Of a stretch of 64,000 bases of DNA, positions 26,094-34,353 are shown piece by piece. The notes under the pieces were generated by a model. The model was not told the origin of the DNA. It saw only the letters and a list, made by a program, of their open reading frames with translations, and did no database searches. The number at the start of each line of letters is the position of its first letter. Position 1 is the first letter of the stretch. Both the position numbers and the translations under genes were made by a program. Origin of the DNA: Pseudomonadota bacterium (GTDB taxonomy: Bacteria > Pseudomonadota > Alphaproteobacteria > Azospirillales > Azospirillaceae); NCBI GenBank assembly GCA_023423695.1, contig JAFAFA010000012.1:31119-95118 (forward strand). The letters are read 5' to 3'.

Positions 26094-27086
26094 ATGACCG
26101 CGAATTCGGCCCTTTCCCTGTCACGCCGTGGCCTGATCGCCGCCGGCACCGTCACCCTCGCCGCTCCCTTCGTCCTGCGCCGGCGGGCGGTGGCGGCCGA
26201 GCCGCTGCGCCTGTCCTGGAACGCCGGCGCCGTCTGCTTCTCCGCCGTGCCGCTGGCCTTCCAGCTCGACCTGTTCAAGAAGCATGGGCTGGAGGTGGAG
26301 CTGATCAACTTCACCGGTTCCACCGACCAGCTGCTTGAAGCCATCGCCACCGGCAAGGCCGATGCCGGCGTCGGCATGGCCCTGCGCTGGCTGAAGCCGC
26401 TGGAGCAGGGCTTCGACGTGAAGATCTCCGCCGGCCTGCATGGCGGCTGCATGCGGCTGTTCGGGGCGAAGGAAGCGGGGGTGAATACCGTGCTGGACCT
26501 GCCCGGCAAGACCATCGGCGTCAGCGACATGGCCAGCCCGTCGAAGAACTTCTTCTCCGTCGTGCTGACGAAATTCGGCATCGATCCGAACAAGGACGTC
26601 GAATGGCGCCAGTTCCCCGCCGACCTGCTGGGGCTGGCGGTGGAGAAGGGCGAGATCCACGCCATCGCCGACGGCGATCCGCTGGTCTGGCGCCACACCA
26701 AGGACCCGCGGATGGTGGAGATCACCAACAACGTCTGCGGCGAGTTCGCCACCCGCACCTGCTGCCTCGTCGGTGTGCGCGGCAGCCTGCTGCGCGACAA
26801 CCGTCCGGCGGCCAAGGCGCTGACCGCGGCATTGATCGAGGCGCAGCACGCCGCCTATGCCGACCTGCGAGCAGCCGCCGCGGCCTATGCACCCTTCGCC
26901 CCCAAATTCCCCGTTGAGGAGCTGGAGGCGATGCTGCGCAGCCACGCCCACAACGTCACCCCCACCGGCGATGAGCTGCGCCAACAGCTGGCGCTCTACA
27001 CCGACGAACTGAAGAGCGTGTCGGTCATCAAGCGCTCCACCGACAGCCAGCGCTTCGCCGGGCGCATCACGGTCGACCTCGCCTGA
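26094..27086 (+). CDS. ABC transporter substrate-binding protein with a twin-arginine-like signal
   Basis: The 330-aa protein begins with a signal region containing SRRGLIAAG and a second RRR cluster, consistent with Tat export. It then has the NMT1/SsuA-like binding fold: LSWNAGAVCFSAVPLAFQLDLFKKHGLEVEL, TGSTDQLLEAIATGKADAGVGM, and DLPGKTIGVSD. It probably binds an organosulfur ligand and shares the permease and ATPase encoded at 18118-19976, because no second set of those genes is present. It lies 62 bp after the LLM monooxygenase gene and 30 bp before a flavoprotein gene. Confidence 0.88.
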   Translation: MTANSALSLSRRGLIAAGTVTLAAPFVLRRRAVAAEPLRLSWNAGAVCFSAVPLAFQLDLFKKHGLEVELINFTGSTDQLLEAIATGKADAGVGMALRWLKPLEQGFDVKISAGLHGGCMRLFGAKEAGVNTVLDLPGKTIGVSDMASPSKNFFSVVLTKFGIDPNKDVEWRQFPADLLGLAVEKGEIHAIADGDPLVWRHTKDPRMVEITNNVCGEFATRTCCLVGVRGSLLRDNRPAAKALTAALIEAQHAAYADLRAAAAAYAPFAPKFPVEELEAMLRSHAHNVTPTGDELRQQLALYTDELKSVSVIKRSTDSQRFAGRITVDLA

Positions 27087-27116
27087 TCCATCCCCACTGT
27101 TGCGGAAAAGTCAGCC

Positions 27117-28331
27117 ATGCCCTTCGACGACATGCCCTTCCCGGCCGCCAGGTTTGGCGAGACCCGCACTGCTCCGGCGGTCGACCCGTCGCTGATCGCA
27201 GCCCTGTCGGCGGAGTTCGCGCAGCGCGCTGGCGAGCATGACGCCGCCGCCAGCTTCCCGTTCGAGAATTTCGGCCGGCTGACGGAAGAGGGAATTCCGG
27301 CGCTGGTGACGCCGGAATCCGCAGGCGGCAAGGGCGGCGGGCTGGGGGATGCGCTGGCGGTGGTGAACGGCATCGCCAGCGGCGAGCCGTCCACCGCGCT
27401 GGTTCTGGTGCTGCAATATGTCATCCACAGCCAGCTCTGGCGCGGGTCCGCCTGGCCGGAGGCTCTGCGCGAGCGCATCGCCCGCTCGGCCGCGACGGAC
27501 GGTGCCCTGATCAATATCCTGCGGGTGGAGCCGGAGCTGGGCACGCCCCACCGCGGCGGCCTGCCGGCGACGACGGCGCGCAAGGTGCCGGGCGGCTGGC
27601 GCATCTCGGGCACCAAGATCTACTCCACCGGCAGTCCCGCCCTGTACTGGTTCGGCGTCTGGGCGCGCACCGACGATGCGGAACCGCTGGTCGGCACCTG
27701 GGTGGTACCGCGCGGCAGTGGTCTGGCGGAACAGGGGATCGAGGTGCGGGAAAGCTGGAACCACATCGGCATGCGGGCCAGCGGCAGCCACGAGGTGGTG
27801 TTCCACGACGTCTTCGTGCCCGACGACCATGCCGGAGAGTTGCGTCCGCCCGCCGGCTGGGCCACCCCCGATGCGGTCGCCACCGCCTGGATGTCCGCCC
27901 TGTTCAGTGGCGTCTATGACGGCATCGCCCGTGCCGCACGCGATTGGCTGATCGGCTTCCTGCAAGCACGCAGGCCGACCGGGCTCGGCGGGGCTTCGCT
28001 GGCGACCGTTCCCCGCCTGCAAGAGGCGCTGGGCGGGATCGAAGCGCTGCTGCTGACCAACCGCATCCTCCTGCACTCCCTGTCGGCGGCGGTCGACGGC
28101 GGCACTCCGCCCTCGCAAAGCGACGCCCTGCTGGTGAAATACACGGTGACCAACAACGCCATCGAGGCGGTGGCACGGGCTCTGGAGGTCACCGGCAATC
28201 CCGGCCTGTCGCGCGACAACCCGTTGGAGCGGCATCATCGCGACGTGCTGTGCGCCCGCGTCCACGCTCCGCAGAATGACATGATTCTGACCGGCGCCGG
28301 ACGCGCCGCCCTCTTACCGCAAAACCCATAA
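27117..28331 (+). CDS. Acyl-CoA-dehydrogenase-fold flavoprotein (DszC/SfnB-like)
   Basis: The 404-aa protein has the acyl-CoA dehydrogenase fold: an N-terminal helical region (ALVTPESAGGKGGGLGDAL), a middle beta domain (WRISGTKIYSTGSPALYWFGVWARTD) and a C-terminal helical bundle. It lacks the usual catalytic glutamate context. Members near sulfonate genes (SfnB and DszC types) act as flavin-dependent monooxygenases or desulfurization enzymes rather than acyl-CoA dehydrogenases. The segment RASGSHEVVFHDVFVPDDH is typical of that subgroup. It is the last rightward gene of the organosulfur cluster. The exact substrate is unknown. Confidence 0.87.
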   Translation: MPFDDMPFPAARFGETRTAPAVDPSLIAALSAEFAQRAGEHDAAASFPFENFGRLTEEGIPALVTPESAGGKGGGLGDALAVVNGIASGEPSTALVLVLQYVIHSQLWRGSAWPEALRERIARSAATDGALINILRVEPELGTPHRGGLPATTARKVPGGWRISGTKIYSTGSPALYWFGVWARTDDAEPLVGTWVVPRGSGLAEQGIEVRESWNHIGMRASGSHEVVFHDVFVPDDHAGELRPPAGWATPDAVATAWMSALFSGVYDGIARAARDWLIGFLQARRPTGLGGASLATVPRLQEALGGIEALLLTNRILLHSLSAAVDGGTPPSQSDALLVKYTVTNNAIEAVARALEVTGNPGLSRDNPLERHHRDVLCARVHAPQNDMILTGAGRAALLPQNP

Positions 28332-28550
28332 GGAAACGCTCATACTTGACAAGTAGAAGGCGCGACGACTGAGATGGTTCTGGCACACGAACTGGCAATT
28401 GCTTTCGAGCGGACTGAGTTGGATGCAACAGGGCGGCAGGTGCAGGAGGCTGATGTTCGCGGGCACGGCCAGCCAGCGCCGTCGAGGATGAGGGCGGCAG
28501 CCTGGAAGATCGGGCACCGACCGTCATCGGGCCGCCTGATCATCTGAGGA

Positions 28551-29489
28551 TCAGGAAGGCTGCGACCATGCCTGCGCCCGATATCCGGCGGCCACCGCAT
28601 CAAAATCCACCATCGGAACGCCGAGTTCCTCGACGATCCACGTTACGAAGCAGCGGAAGGCGTGTTTCCGCTCGGCGCCCTTCGGCCAGACCAGCCAATG
28701 CGCGACGTGCCGCAGGCTTCTCGACCTTCCCTCTAGAGGAGCCACCAACTGGCCGGCTTGCAGTTCACGCTCGGCCAGTCGCATGGATTCCAGCACGACG
28801 CCGACCCCATTCACCGCGGCGGCGATCGCCATGAAGCTGCGGTCGAAGCGCGGTCCCGCCGGAGTGGCGGAAATGGCCGAGTTCGCTTCGAACCACATCG
28901 GCCAGGTGACGCGGTTGTGGTCGTTGCGGACGAGCGTGACCGACAGCAGGTCGTCGATGGCGGCGACCCGCGACGCGATGCCCGGCGCGCACAAGGGTGT
29001 GATCGTCTCATCCCCAAGCGGAATCGCCATCACGTCGGGTTGGCGCGGTTCGCCATAAACGATGGAGAGGTCGTATTCCTCGGACGGGAACAGCGGGTAG
29101 TCCGGGCTGGCCGACAGCTTCAGCTCCACCGCAGGATAGAGCCCCAGGAAGCGGCCGAGCCTCGGCGACAGCCATTGCGCGGCGAAGGACGGCGCACAAT
29201 GGACCCTGACGCGCGCCGGCCCGGTGGTCGTGATCTCCTGCAGGCCGCGCCGCAACTCGTCGAACCCGCGGGTCACGTGCTGGTAGAGAGTCCGCCCTTC
29301 CGGCGTCGGTTCGACCTTCCGCGGCGACCGCTGGAAAAGAACCGCTCCGAGCATGCGTTCCAGTTCTCGGATCGCATGGCTGACGGCGGACGGCGTGACC
29401 GCCAGTTCCTGTGCCGCCGCGGCAAAGCTGCCCAGGCGGCACGCCGCTTCGAAAGCACGAAGCTGGTTCAGCGGAAGACGGCCGGTCAT
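28551..29489 (-). CDS. LysR-family transcriptional regulator, GcvA-like
   Basis: The start at 29489 (MTGRLPLNQLRAFEAACRLG) aligns with the normal N-terminus of LysR proteins; the frame continues upstream without support. The 312-aa protein has the winged HTH at about 18-40 (SFAAAAQELAVTPSAVSHAIRELE) and a full ligand-binding domain. A typical GcvA-type segment reads RVHCAPSFAAQWLSPRLGRF. It faces away from the transketolase operon, 364 bp apart, and probably controls that operon, itself, or both. A role in the upstream organosulfur cluster is also possible. A CCTGATC/GATCAGG hairpin spans its stop codon. Confidence 0.9.
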   Translation of the reverse strand: MTGRLPLNQLRAFEAACRLGSFAAAAQELAVTPSAVSHAIRELERMLGAVLFQRSPRKVEPTPEGRTLYQHVTRGFDELRRGLQEITTTGPARVRVHCAPSFAAQWLSPRLGRFLGLYPAVELKLSASPDYPLFPSEEYDLSIVYGEPRQPDVMAIPLGDETITPLCAPGIASRVAAIDDLLSVTLVRNDHNRVTWPMWFEANSAISATPAGPRFDRSFMAIAAAVNGVGVVLESMRLAERELQAGQLVAPLEGRSRSLRHVAHWLVWPKGAERKHAFRCFVTWIVEELGVPMVDFDAVAAGYRAQAWSQPS

Positions 29490-29853
29490 AAGTGAATCCA
29501 GTTCATGACCTGTTGCAAACGATGCGTTTGCCAGATGGTTCGCGCTGGTGCAAGTTTTCACGGCACCGCAGCCATTCGAAAGAACTCGCCAAGGCAAAAT
29601 CTTCCGCTTGGCAGGATGCTGAGATCAACCTGCTGAAACAGACAACAGGTCCGGTACCGCCCGAACGGAGGACGTGCATTCTGGGTTCCAAGCCGTCGCC
29701 ACCGAAAATCGAGCGTTTCTCGGTAATGCCCCTATAAACTGACGAACTCTGGCCGCGCGCCGCACCGTGCGGTCCCGACCATCCCCCCTTCCAGACATCC
29801 ATCCTTCATCGACCGCCGTCCTCCAAGAGACTGCGACGAGGAGACTTGCGTCC
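29490..29853. other. 364-bp divergent intergenic region (LysR / transketolase)
   Basis: It contains no supported gene. It should hold the LysR binding site and promoters for both directions. A GCAGG-N13-CCTGC inverted repeat at 29611-29633 is the only symmetrical element I noticed, and it is weak. A GAGGAG ribosome site lies about 11 bases before the transketolase ATG. Confidence 0.4.
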
Positions 29854-31851
29854 ATGATTCCCGCTGTGACCTCCGCTGACGTCGCCCCCCGCCTGATGGC
29901 CAACGCGATCCGCTTCCTGTCCATCGACGCCATCGAGCGCGCCACCGAAGGGCACCAGGGCGTGCCGCTGGGCATGGCGGAGATCGCCACGGCCCTGTTC
30001 ACGCGGCATTTCAAATGCAACCCGGCCGATCCGCGCTGGCCGGATCGCGACCGCTTCGTCCTGTCGAACGGCCACGGTTCGATGCTGCTCTATTCCCTGC
30101 TTCATTTGCTTGGCTACGAACGCATCTCCCTCGACCAGATCAGGAATTTCCGCGAACTCGGATCGCATTGCGCCGGCCATCCCGAATATGATCCCGACGC
30201 GGGCATCGAGGTCACCACCGGCCCGCTCGGCCAGGGCATCGCCAACGCCTTTGGCATGGCGGTCGCAGAAGCCTATCTGAACGCCAAATACGGCCCCTCA
30301 CTGGTGGACCATCACACCTATGCCTTCGTCGGCGACGGCTGCCTGCAGGAAGGCGTCGGGCAGGAAGTCATCCAGCTCGCCGGCCATCTGCGGCTTGGCA
30401 AGCTGATCTTCTTCTGGGACGACAACCACATCACCGACGACGGCAGCACCGTGCTGTCGATCAGCGAGGATGTCGGTGCCCGCTTCCGCGTCGCCGGCTG
30501 GCATGTGCAGGAGGTCGACGGCCATGATGTCGAGGCGGTGTCGGCGGCCATCGCGCTGGCGAAGAAGGACCCGCGCCCGTCGATGATCGCCTGCCGCACG
30601 GTGATCGCCCGCGGCATCCCGCGCCTGGAAGGCCAGCGCGGCGGCCACAGCGCCCGTCTGTTCAAGGAGGATCTGGAGGCGACGCGCGCCAATCTGGACT
30701 GGCCGTACCCGTCCTTCACCGTGCCCGACGAGGTGCTGGCCGCATGGCGGGCCGCCGGCGCCCGCCATGGCGGGGAGTATGACGCGTGGCACCGTCGCGT
30801 CGCCGCCCTGCCGGAGGAGGAGCGCGCCGAGTTCACCCGCGTGATCGAGGGCCGGCTGCCCGACGGCTGGCGCGACGTGCTGCTCGCCTACAAGAAGCGC
30901 ATGGCCGACGAGCGGGTGGCCCAGCCCTCCATCCAGGCTTCCGGCGACATCACCACACTGCTGGCCGACGTGCTGCCGGAGATGATGATCGGCTGCGCCG
31001 ACCTGGAGGCGCCGACCAACCACAAGCGCACGCGCACCTCCTTCACCGCCGAAGAGCCGGCAGGCTCCTATGTCCATTGCGGCGTGCGCGAGCATGCGAT
31101 GGGGGCGATGGTCAACGGCATGGCCGCGCATGGCGGCGTCATTCCGGTCAGCGTCACCTATCTGGCCTTCTCGGATTATCAGCGGCCGACCTTGCGCATG
31201 GCCGCGCTGATGGGCCTGCCGGCCCTCTACGTCTTCAGCCATGACTCGCTGGCGGTCGGCAAGAACGGGCCGACCCACCAGCCGGTGGAGATCCTCGCCT
31301 CTTTCCGTGCCATGCCGAACATCCTGGTGATGCGGCCGGCCGATGCGGTCGAGGCGGCCGAGTGCTGGGAGATCGCGCTGGAACACCGGACCGGCCCCAG
31401 CATGCTGGTCTGCTCCAAGCAGGCGCTGCCCCCGACCGGCCGGCCCTTCGGCACAGAGAATCTGTCGCGCCGCGGCGCCTATGTGCTTGCCGAGGCGGAA
31501 GGCGGCAAGCGTCTGGTCACGCTGATGGCCACCGGGTCGGAGGTGGCGCTGGCGCTCGAAGCGCGCCGGACCCTGCAGGCCGAGGGTATCCCGACCGCCG
31601 TGGTGTCGATGCCATGCTGGGAATTGTTCGACGAGCAGGACGACGCCTACCGCGCGGAGGTGATCGGCACCGGCACGGTGCGCATCGGTGTCGAGGCGGC
31701 GGTCAGGCTGGGATGGGACAAATATGTCGGGGAGACCGGCGGCTTCATCGGCATGACGGGCTTCGGCGCCTCCGGCCCGGTCGATGCCCTGTTCGAACGC
31801 TTCGGCATCACCGCGGCCCACATCGTGGCCGACGTGAAGCGCCGGCTCTGA
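29854..31851 (+). CDS. tkt: Transketolase
   Basis: The 665-aa protein is a full-length transketolase, a cytoplasmic thiamine-diphosphate enzyme that moves two-carbon units between sugar phosphates and can also use hydroxypyruvate as donor. The ThDP motif starts at FVGDGCLQEGVGQEV and closes at the FFWDDNHITDDG segment. N-terminal GHGSMLLYSLLHLLGY, substrate-site GHPEY, catalytic Glu in VREHAMGAM, and SHDSLAVGKNGPTHQPVE are present. The ATG at 29854 gives the normal N-terminus. It heads an operon with a 2-hydroxyacid dehydrogenase and glycerate kinase, so it is more likely a dedicated catabolic copy than the housekeeping enzyme. Confidence 0.95.
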   Translation: MIPAVTSADVAPRLMANAIRFLSIDAIERATEGHQGVPLGMAEIATALFTRHFKCNPADPRWPDRDRFVLSNGHGSMLLYSLLHLLGYERISLDQIRNFRELGSHCAGHPEYDPDAGIEVTTGPLGQGIANAFGMAVAEAYLNAKYGPSLVDHHTYAFVGDGCLQEGVGQEVIQLAGHLRLGKLIFFWDDNHITDDGSTVLSISEDVGARFRVAGWHVQEVDGHDVEAVSAAIALAKKDPRPSMIACRTVIARGIPRLEGQRGGHSARLFKEDLEATRANLDWPYPSFTVPDEVLAAWRAAGARHGGEYDAWHRRVAALPEEERAEFTRVIEGRLPDGWRDVLLAYKKRMADERVAQPSIQASGDITTLLADVLPEMMIGCADLEAPTNHKRTRTSFTAEEPAGSYVHCGVREHAMGAMVNGMAAHGGVIPVSVTYLAFSDYQRPTLRMAALMGLPALYVFSHDSLAVGKNGPTHQPVEILASFRAMPNILVMRPADAVEAAECWEIALEHRTGPSMLVCSKQALPPTGRPFGTENLSRRGAYVLAEAEGGKRLVTLMATGSEVALALEARRTLQAEGIPTAVVSMPCWELFDEQDDAYRAEVIGTGTVRIGVEAAVRLGWDKYVGETGGFIGMTGFGASGPVDALFERFGITAAHIVADVKRRL

Positions 31852-31889
31852 CCGCGCCGCCATTCCCTTCCGTGACCAAGGACATCGTG

Positions 31890-32855
31890 ATGCGCAAGAT
31901 CGTCTTCCTCGACCGCGCCACCCTCGCCCCGCAGATCCGCCTGCGTAAGCCGGGCTTCCCGCATGAGCTGATCGAACATGCCCGGACGACGCCGGATCAG
32001 GTGCTGGAGCGTCTGGCCGGTGCCGAGATCGCCATCGTCAACAAGGTGCAGCTGACAGCAGCCCTGCTGGAACGGCTGCCGCAACTGAAGCTGATCGCCG
32101 TGGCCGCCACCGGCACCGACTGCGTCGACAAGGAGTATTGCCGGACGCACGGCATCGCGGTGAGCAACATCCGCGGCTATGCCGTCAACACGGTGCCGGA
32201 GCACACCTTCGCCCTGATGCTGGCGCTGCGCCGCAACATCGTGCCCTTCCGTCAGGACGTTCTGGACGGCGAATGGCAGAAGTCCGGCCAGTTCTGTTTC
32301 TTCAACCACCCGATCCACGACCTTCAGGGCGCCCGTCTCGGCATCATCGGCGAAGGCGTTCTCGGCCAGCGCGTCGCCGACATCGCCCGCGCCTTCGGCA
32401 TGGTTCCGCTGTTCGCCGCGCACAAGGGCAAGTCCGGCCTCGGCCCGCTCTACACGCCGTGGGACGTGGTGCTGGAAACCAGCGACATCATCACCCTCCA
32501 CAGCCCGCTCACGCCCGAGACCCGCGGCATGATCGCCATGCCCGAGTTCCGCCGGATGACGCGCAAGCCGCTGATCATCAACACGGCGCGCGGCGGTCTG
32601 GTGGTCGAGGAGGATCTGGTGACGGCCCTGGACGAAGGACTGATCGGCGGCGCCGGCTTCGACGTGACGCTGCCCGAACCGCCGCCGGCGGACAGCCCGC
32701 TGATGCGCATCGCCGGACGGCCCAACGTCATCGTCACGCCGCATCTGGGCTGGGCATCGGACGAGGCGCAGCAGGCGCTGGCCGACCAGTTGATCGACAA
32801 CATCGAGAACTTCGCCGCCGGTTCGCCCAGCAATCTGGTGACGGGCGCCTACTGA
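31890..32855 (+). CDS. D-2-hydroxyacid dehydrogenase (hydroxypyruvate reductase / glycerate dehydrogenase type)
   Basis: From the ATG at 31890 the product is 321 aa. It has the D-isomer 2-hydroxyacid dehydrogenase layout: a split catalytic domain (AVAATGTDCVDKEYCRTHGI), a Rossmann domain with GIIGEGVLGQRV as the dinucleotide loop, the substrate-binding Arg in INTARGGLV, and catalytic His in VTPHLGWAS. It would reduce hydroxypyruvate to D-glycerate or oxidise glycerate in the cytoplasm. It lies 38 bp after transketolase and 84 bp before glycerate kinase, which supports hydroxypyruvate as the substrate. Confidence 0.92.
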   Translation: MRKIVFLDRATLAPQIRLRKPGFPHELIEHARTTPDQVLERLAGAEIAIVNKVQLTAALLERLPQLKLIAVAATGTDCVDKEYCRTHGIAVSNIRGYAVNTVPEHTFALMLALRRNIVPFRQDVLDGEWQKSGQFCFFNHPIHDLQGARLGIIGEGVLGQRVADIARAFGMVPLFAAHKGKSGLGPLYTPWDVVLETSDIITLHSPLTPETRGMIAMPEFRRMTRKPLIINTARGGLVVEEDLVTALDEGLIGGAGFDVTLPEPPPADSPLMRIAGRPNVIVTPHLGWASDEAQQALADQLIDNIENFAAGSPSNLVTGAY

Positions 32856-32939
32856 CGCCCCCGGCGGAATGTTTGGAAACCGACCGCACACCACGCCTTT
32901 CATCCCCAACTCCCCCTATCCGCACGACCGAGGACGAGC

Positions 32940-34211
32940 ATGATGGCCGCCGACCCGCGCGACCTCCTGCGGCGGATGTTCGACGCCGCCATCGCCACCG
33001 CGCAGCCCGCACTGTGCCTGCCGGCCCATTTGCCGGAACCGCCTAAGGGCCGCCTGATCGTGATCGGCGCCGGCAAGGCGTCCGCCGCCATGGCGCGCGC
33101 GGTGGAGGACAACTGGCCGGGACCGCTGACGGGGCTCGTCATCACCCGCTACGGCTATGCCGTGCCTTGCGAGCGCATCCGCATCGTCGAGGCGGCGCAC
33201 CCGGTTCCCGACGATGCCGGGCTGGAGGCGACGCATCGCCTTCTGGAACAGGCGCGCGGCCTGTCGGCGGACGATCTGGTGCTCTGTCTGGTGTCCGGCG
33301 GAGGTTCGGCCCTGCTGACGCGTCCGCTCGACGGGCTGACGCTGGCGGACAAGCAGGCGGTCAACCGGGCCTTGCTCGCCTCCGGCGCGACCATCGGCGA
33401 GATGAACTGCGTGCGCCGTCACCTGTCGGCGGTGAAGGGCGGGCGGCTGGCCGCCGCCTGCGCTCCGGCGCGGGTGGTCACTCTGCTGATTTCCGACGTG
33501 CCGGGCGACAACCCGATGGACATCGCCTCCGGTCCGACGGTGGCCGATCCCACCAGCTGCTCGGATGCGCTGGCGATCATCCGGCGCTACGACATCACGG
33601 TTCCGGCGGCGGTGCTGAAGGTGCTGGAGAGCGATTGCGGCGAGAGCATCAAGCCCGGCGACCCGCGGCTGGCCCGTGCAGAGACGCGCATCGTCGCCAC
33701 GCCGCAGATCGCGCTGGAGGCCGCCGCGGCGGTGGCGCGGGAGGCCGGCTATCCCGTCCACATCCTGGGCGATGCCATCGAGGGCGAGGCGAGGGACGTC
33801 GGCAAGGTGATGGCCGGCATGGCGTTGCAGGTGGCGCGCCGGGGGCAGCCCTTCACCGCGCCCTGCGTGCTGCTGTCCGGCGGCGAAACCACGGTGACGG
33901 TGCGCGGTCCGGGCTGCGGCGGACGCAATGTGGAGTTCCTGCTCTCGCTCGGTGTGGCACTGGACGGATGTCCCGGCGTGCATGCCCTGGCCGGCGACAC
34001 CGACGGCGTCGACGGGGTGGAGGAGATCGCCGGCGCCTATCTCGGCCCCGACAGCATGGCGCGTGCCCGGTGTCTCGGGCTCCGGCCGAAGGAAAGCCTT
34101 GCGGCCAATGACGGGCACGGGTTCTTCGACAGGCTGGGCGACGGCATCGTCACCGGCCCGACCCTGACCAACGTCAATGATTTCCGCGCGATCCTGATCA
34201 CTCCGAACTAA
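32940..34211 (+). CDS. Glycerate 2-kinase (GckA/TtuD, MOFRL family)
   Basis: The 423-aa protein matches the DUF4147-plus-MOFRL family of glycerate 2-kinases, which phosphorylate D-glycerate to 2-phosphoglycerate. The N-terminal domain has LIVIGAGKASAAMARAVE, CLVSGGGSALL and ISDVPGDNPMDIASGPT. The C-terminal MOFRL domain has LLSGGETTVTVRG, GRNVEFLLSL and ALAGDTDGVDG. A GAGGACGAG ribosome site precedes the start. With the preceding dehydrogenase it completes a hydroxypyruvate-to-2-phosphoglycerate path into glycolysis. Confidence 0.93.
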   Translation: MMAADPRDLLRRMFDAAIATAQPALCLPAHLPEPPKGRLIVIGAGKASAAMARAVEDNWPGPLTGLVITRYGYAVPCERIRIVEAAHPVPDDAGLEATHRLLEQARGLSADDLVLCLVSGGGSALLTRPLDGLTLADKQAVNRALLASGATIGEMNCVRRHLSAVKGGRLAAACAPARVVTLLISDVPGDNPMDIASGPTVADPTSCSDALAIIRRYDITVPAAVLKVLESDCGESIKPGDPRLARAETRIVATPQIALEAAAAVAREAGYPVHILGDAIEGEARDVGKVMAGMALQVARRGQPFTAPCVLLSGGETTVTVRGPGCGGRNVEFLLSLGVALDGCPGVHALAGDTDGVDGVEEIAGAYLGPDSMARARCLGLRPKESLAANDGHGFFDRLGDGIVTGPTLTNVNDFRAILITPN

Positions 34212-34313
34212 AAGTCTTATTTATTTTATGGTTTTATCGCGAAAGCGCTGACGGATTCACCCACGTATTCAACGGCGTTCAGATTTTCTTCAGCAAATCA
34301 CGGCTTTATTGTC

Positions 34314-34330
34314 AGTTGCTACTGGCAACT
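34314..34330. promoter_or_regulatory. AGTTGC-N5-GCAACT inverted repeat before the giant secreted-protein gene
   Basis: A perfect 6-bp-arm inverted repeat with a 5-base spacer ends 23 bp before the ATG at 34354, just upstream of its ribosome site. The preceding 100 bases are AT-rich, with a run reading TTATTTATTTTATGG. It could be an operator or a short RNA hairpin in the leader. Confidence 0.4.
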
Positions 34331-34353
34331 CCTGCACCGTTGAAAGGGCCGTG

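Noticed and set aside
28535..28555. The CCTGATC-N7-GATCAGG hairpin as a terminator between convergent genes
   Set aside because: It overlaps the LysR stop codon and has no T-run on either side, so it is noted only under the LysR gene.
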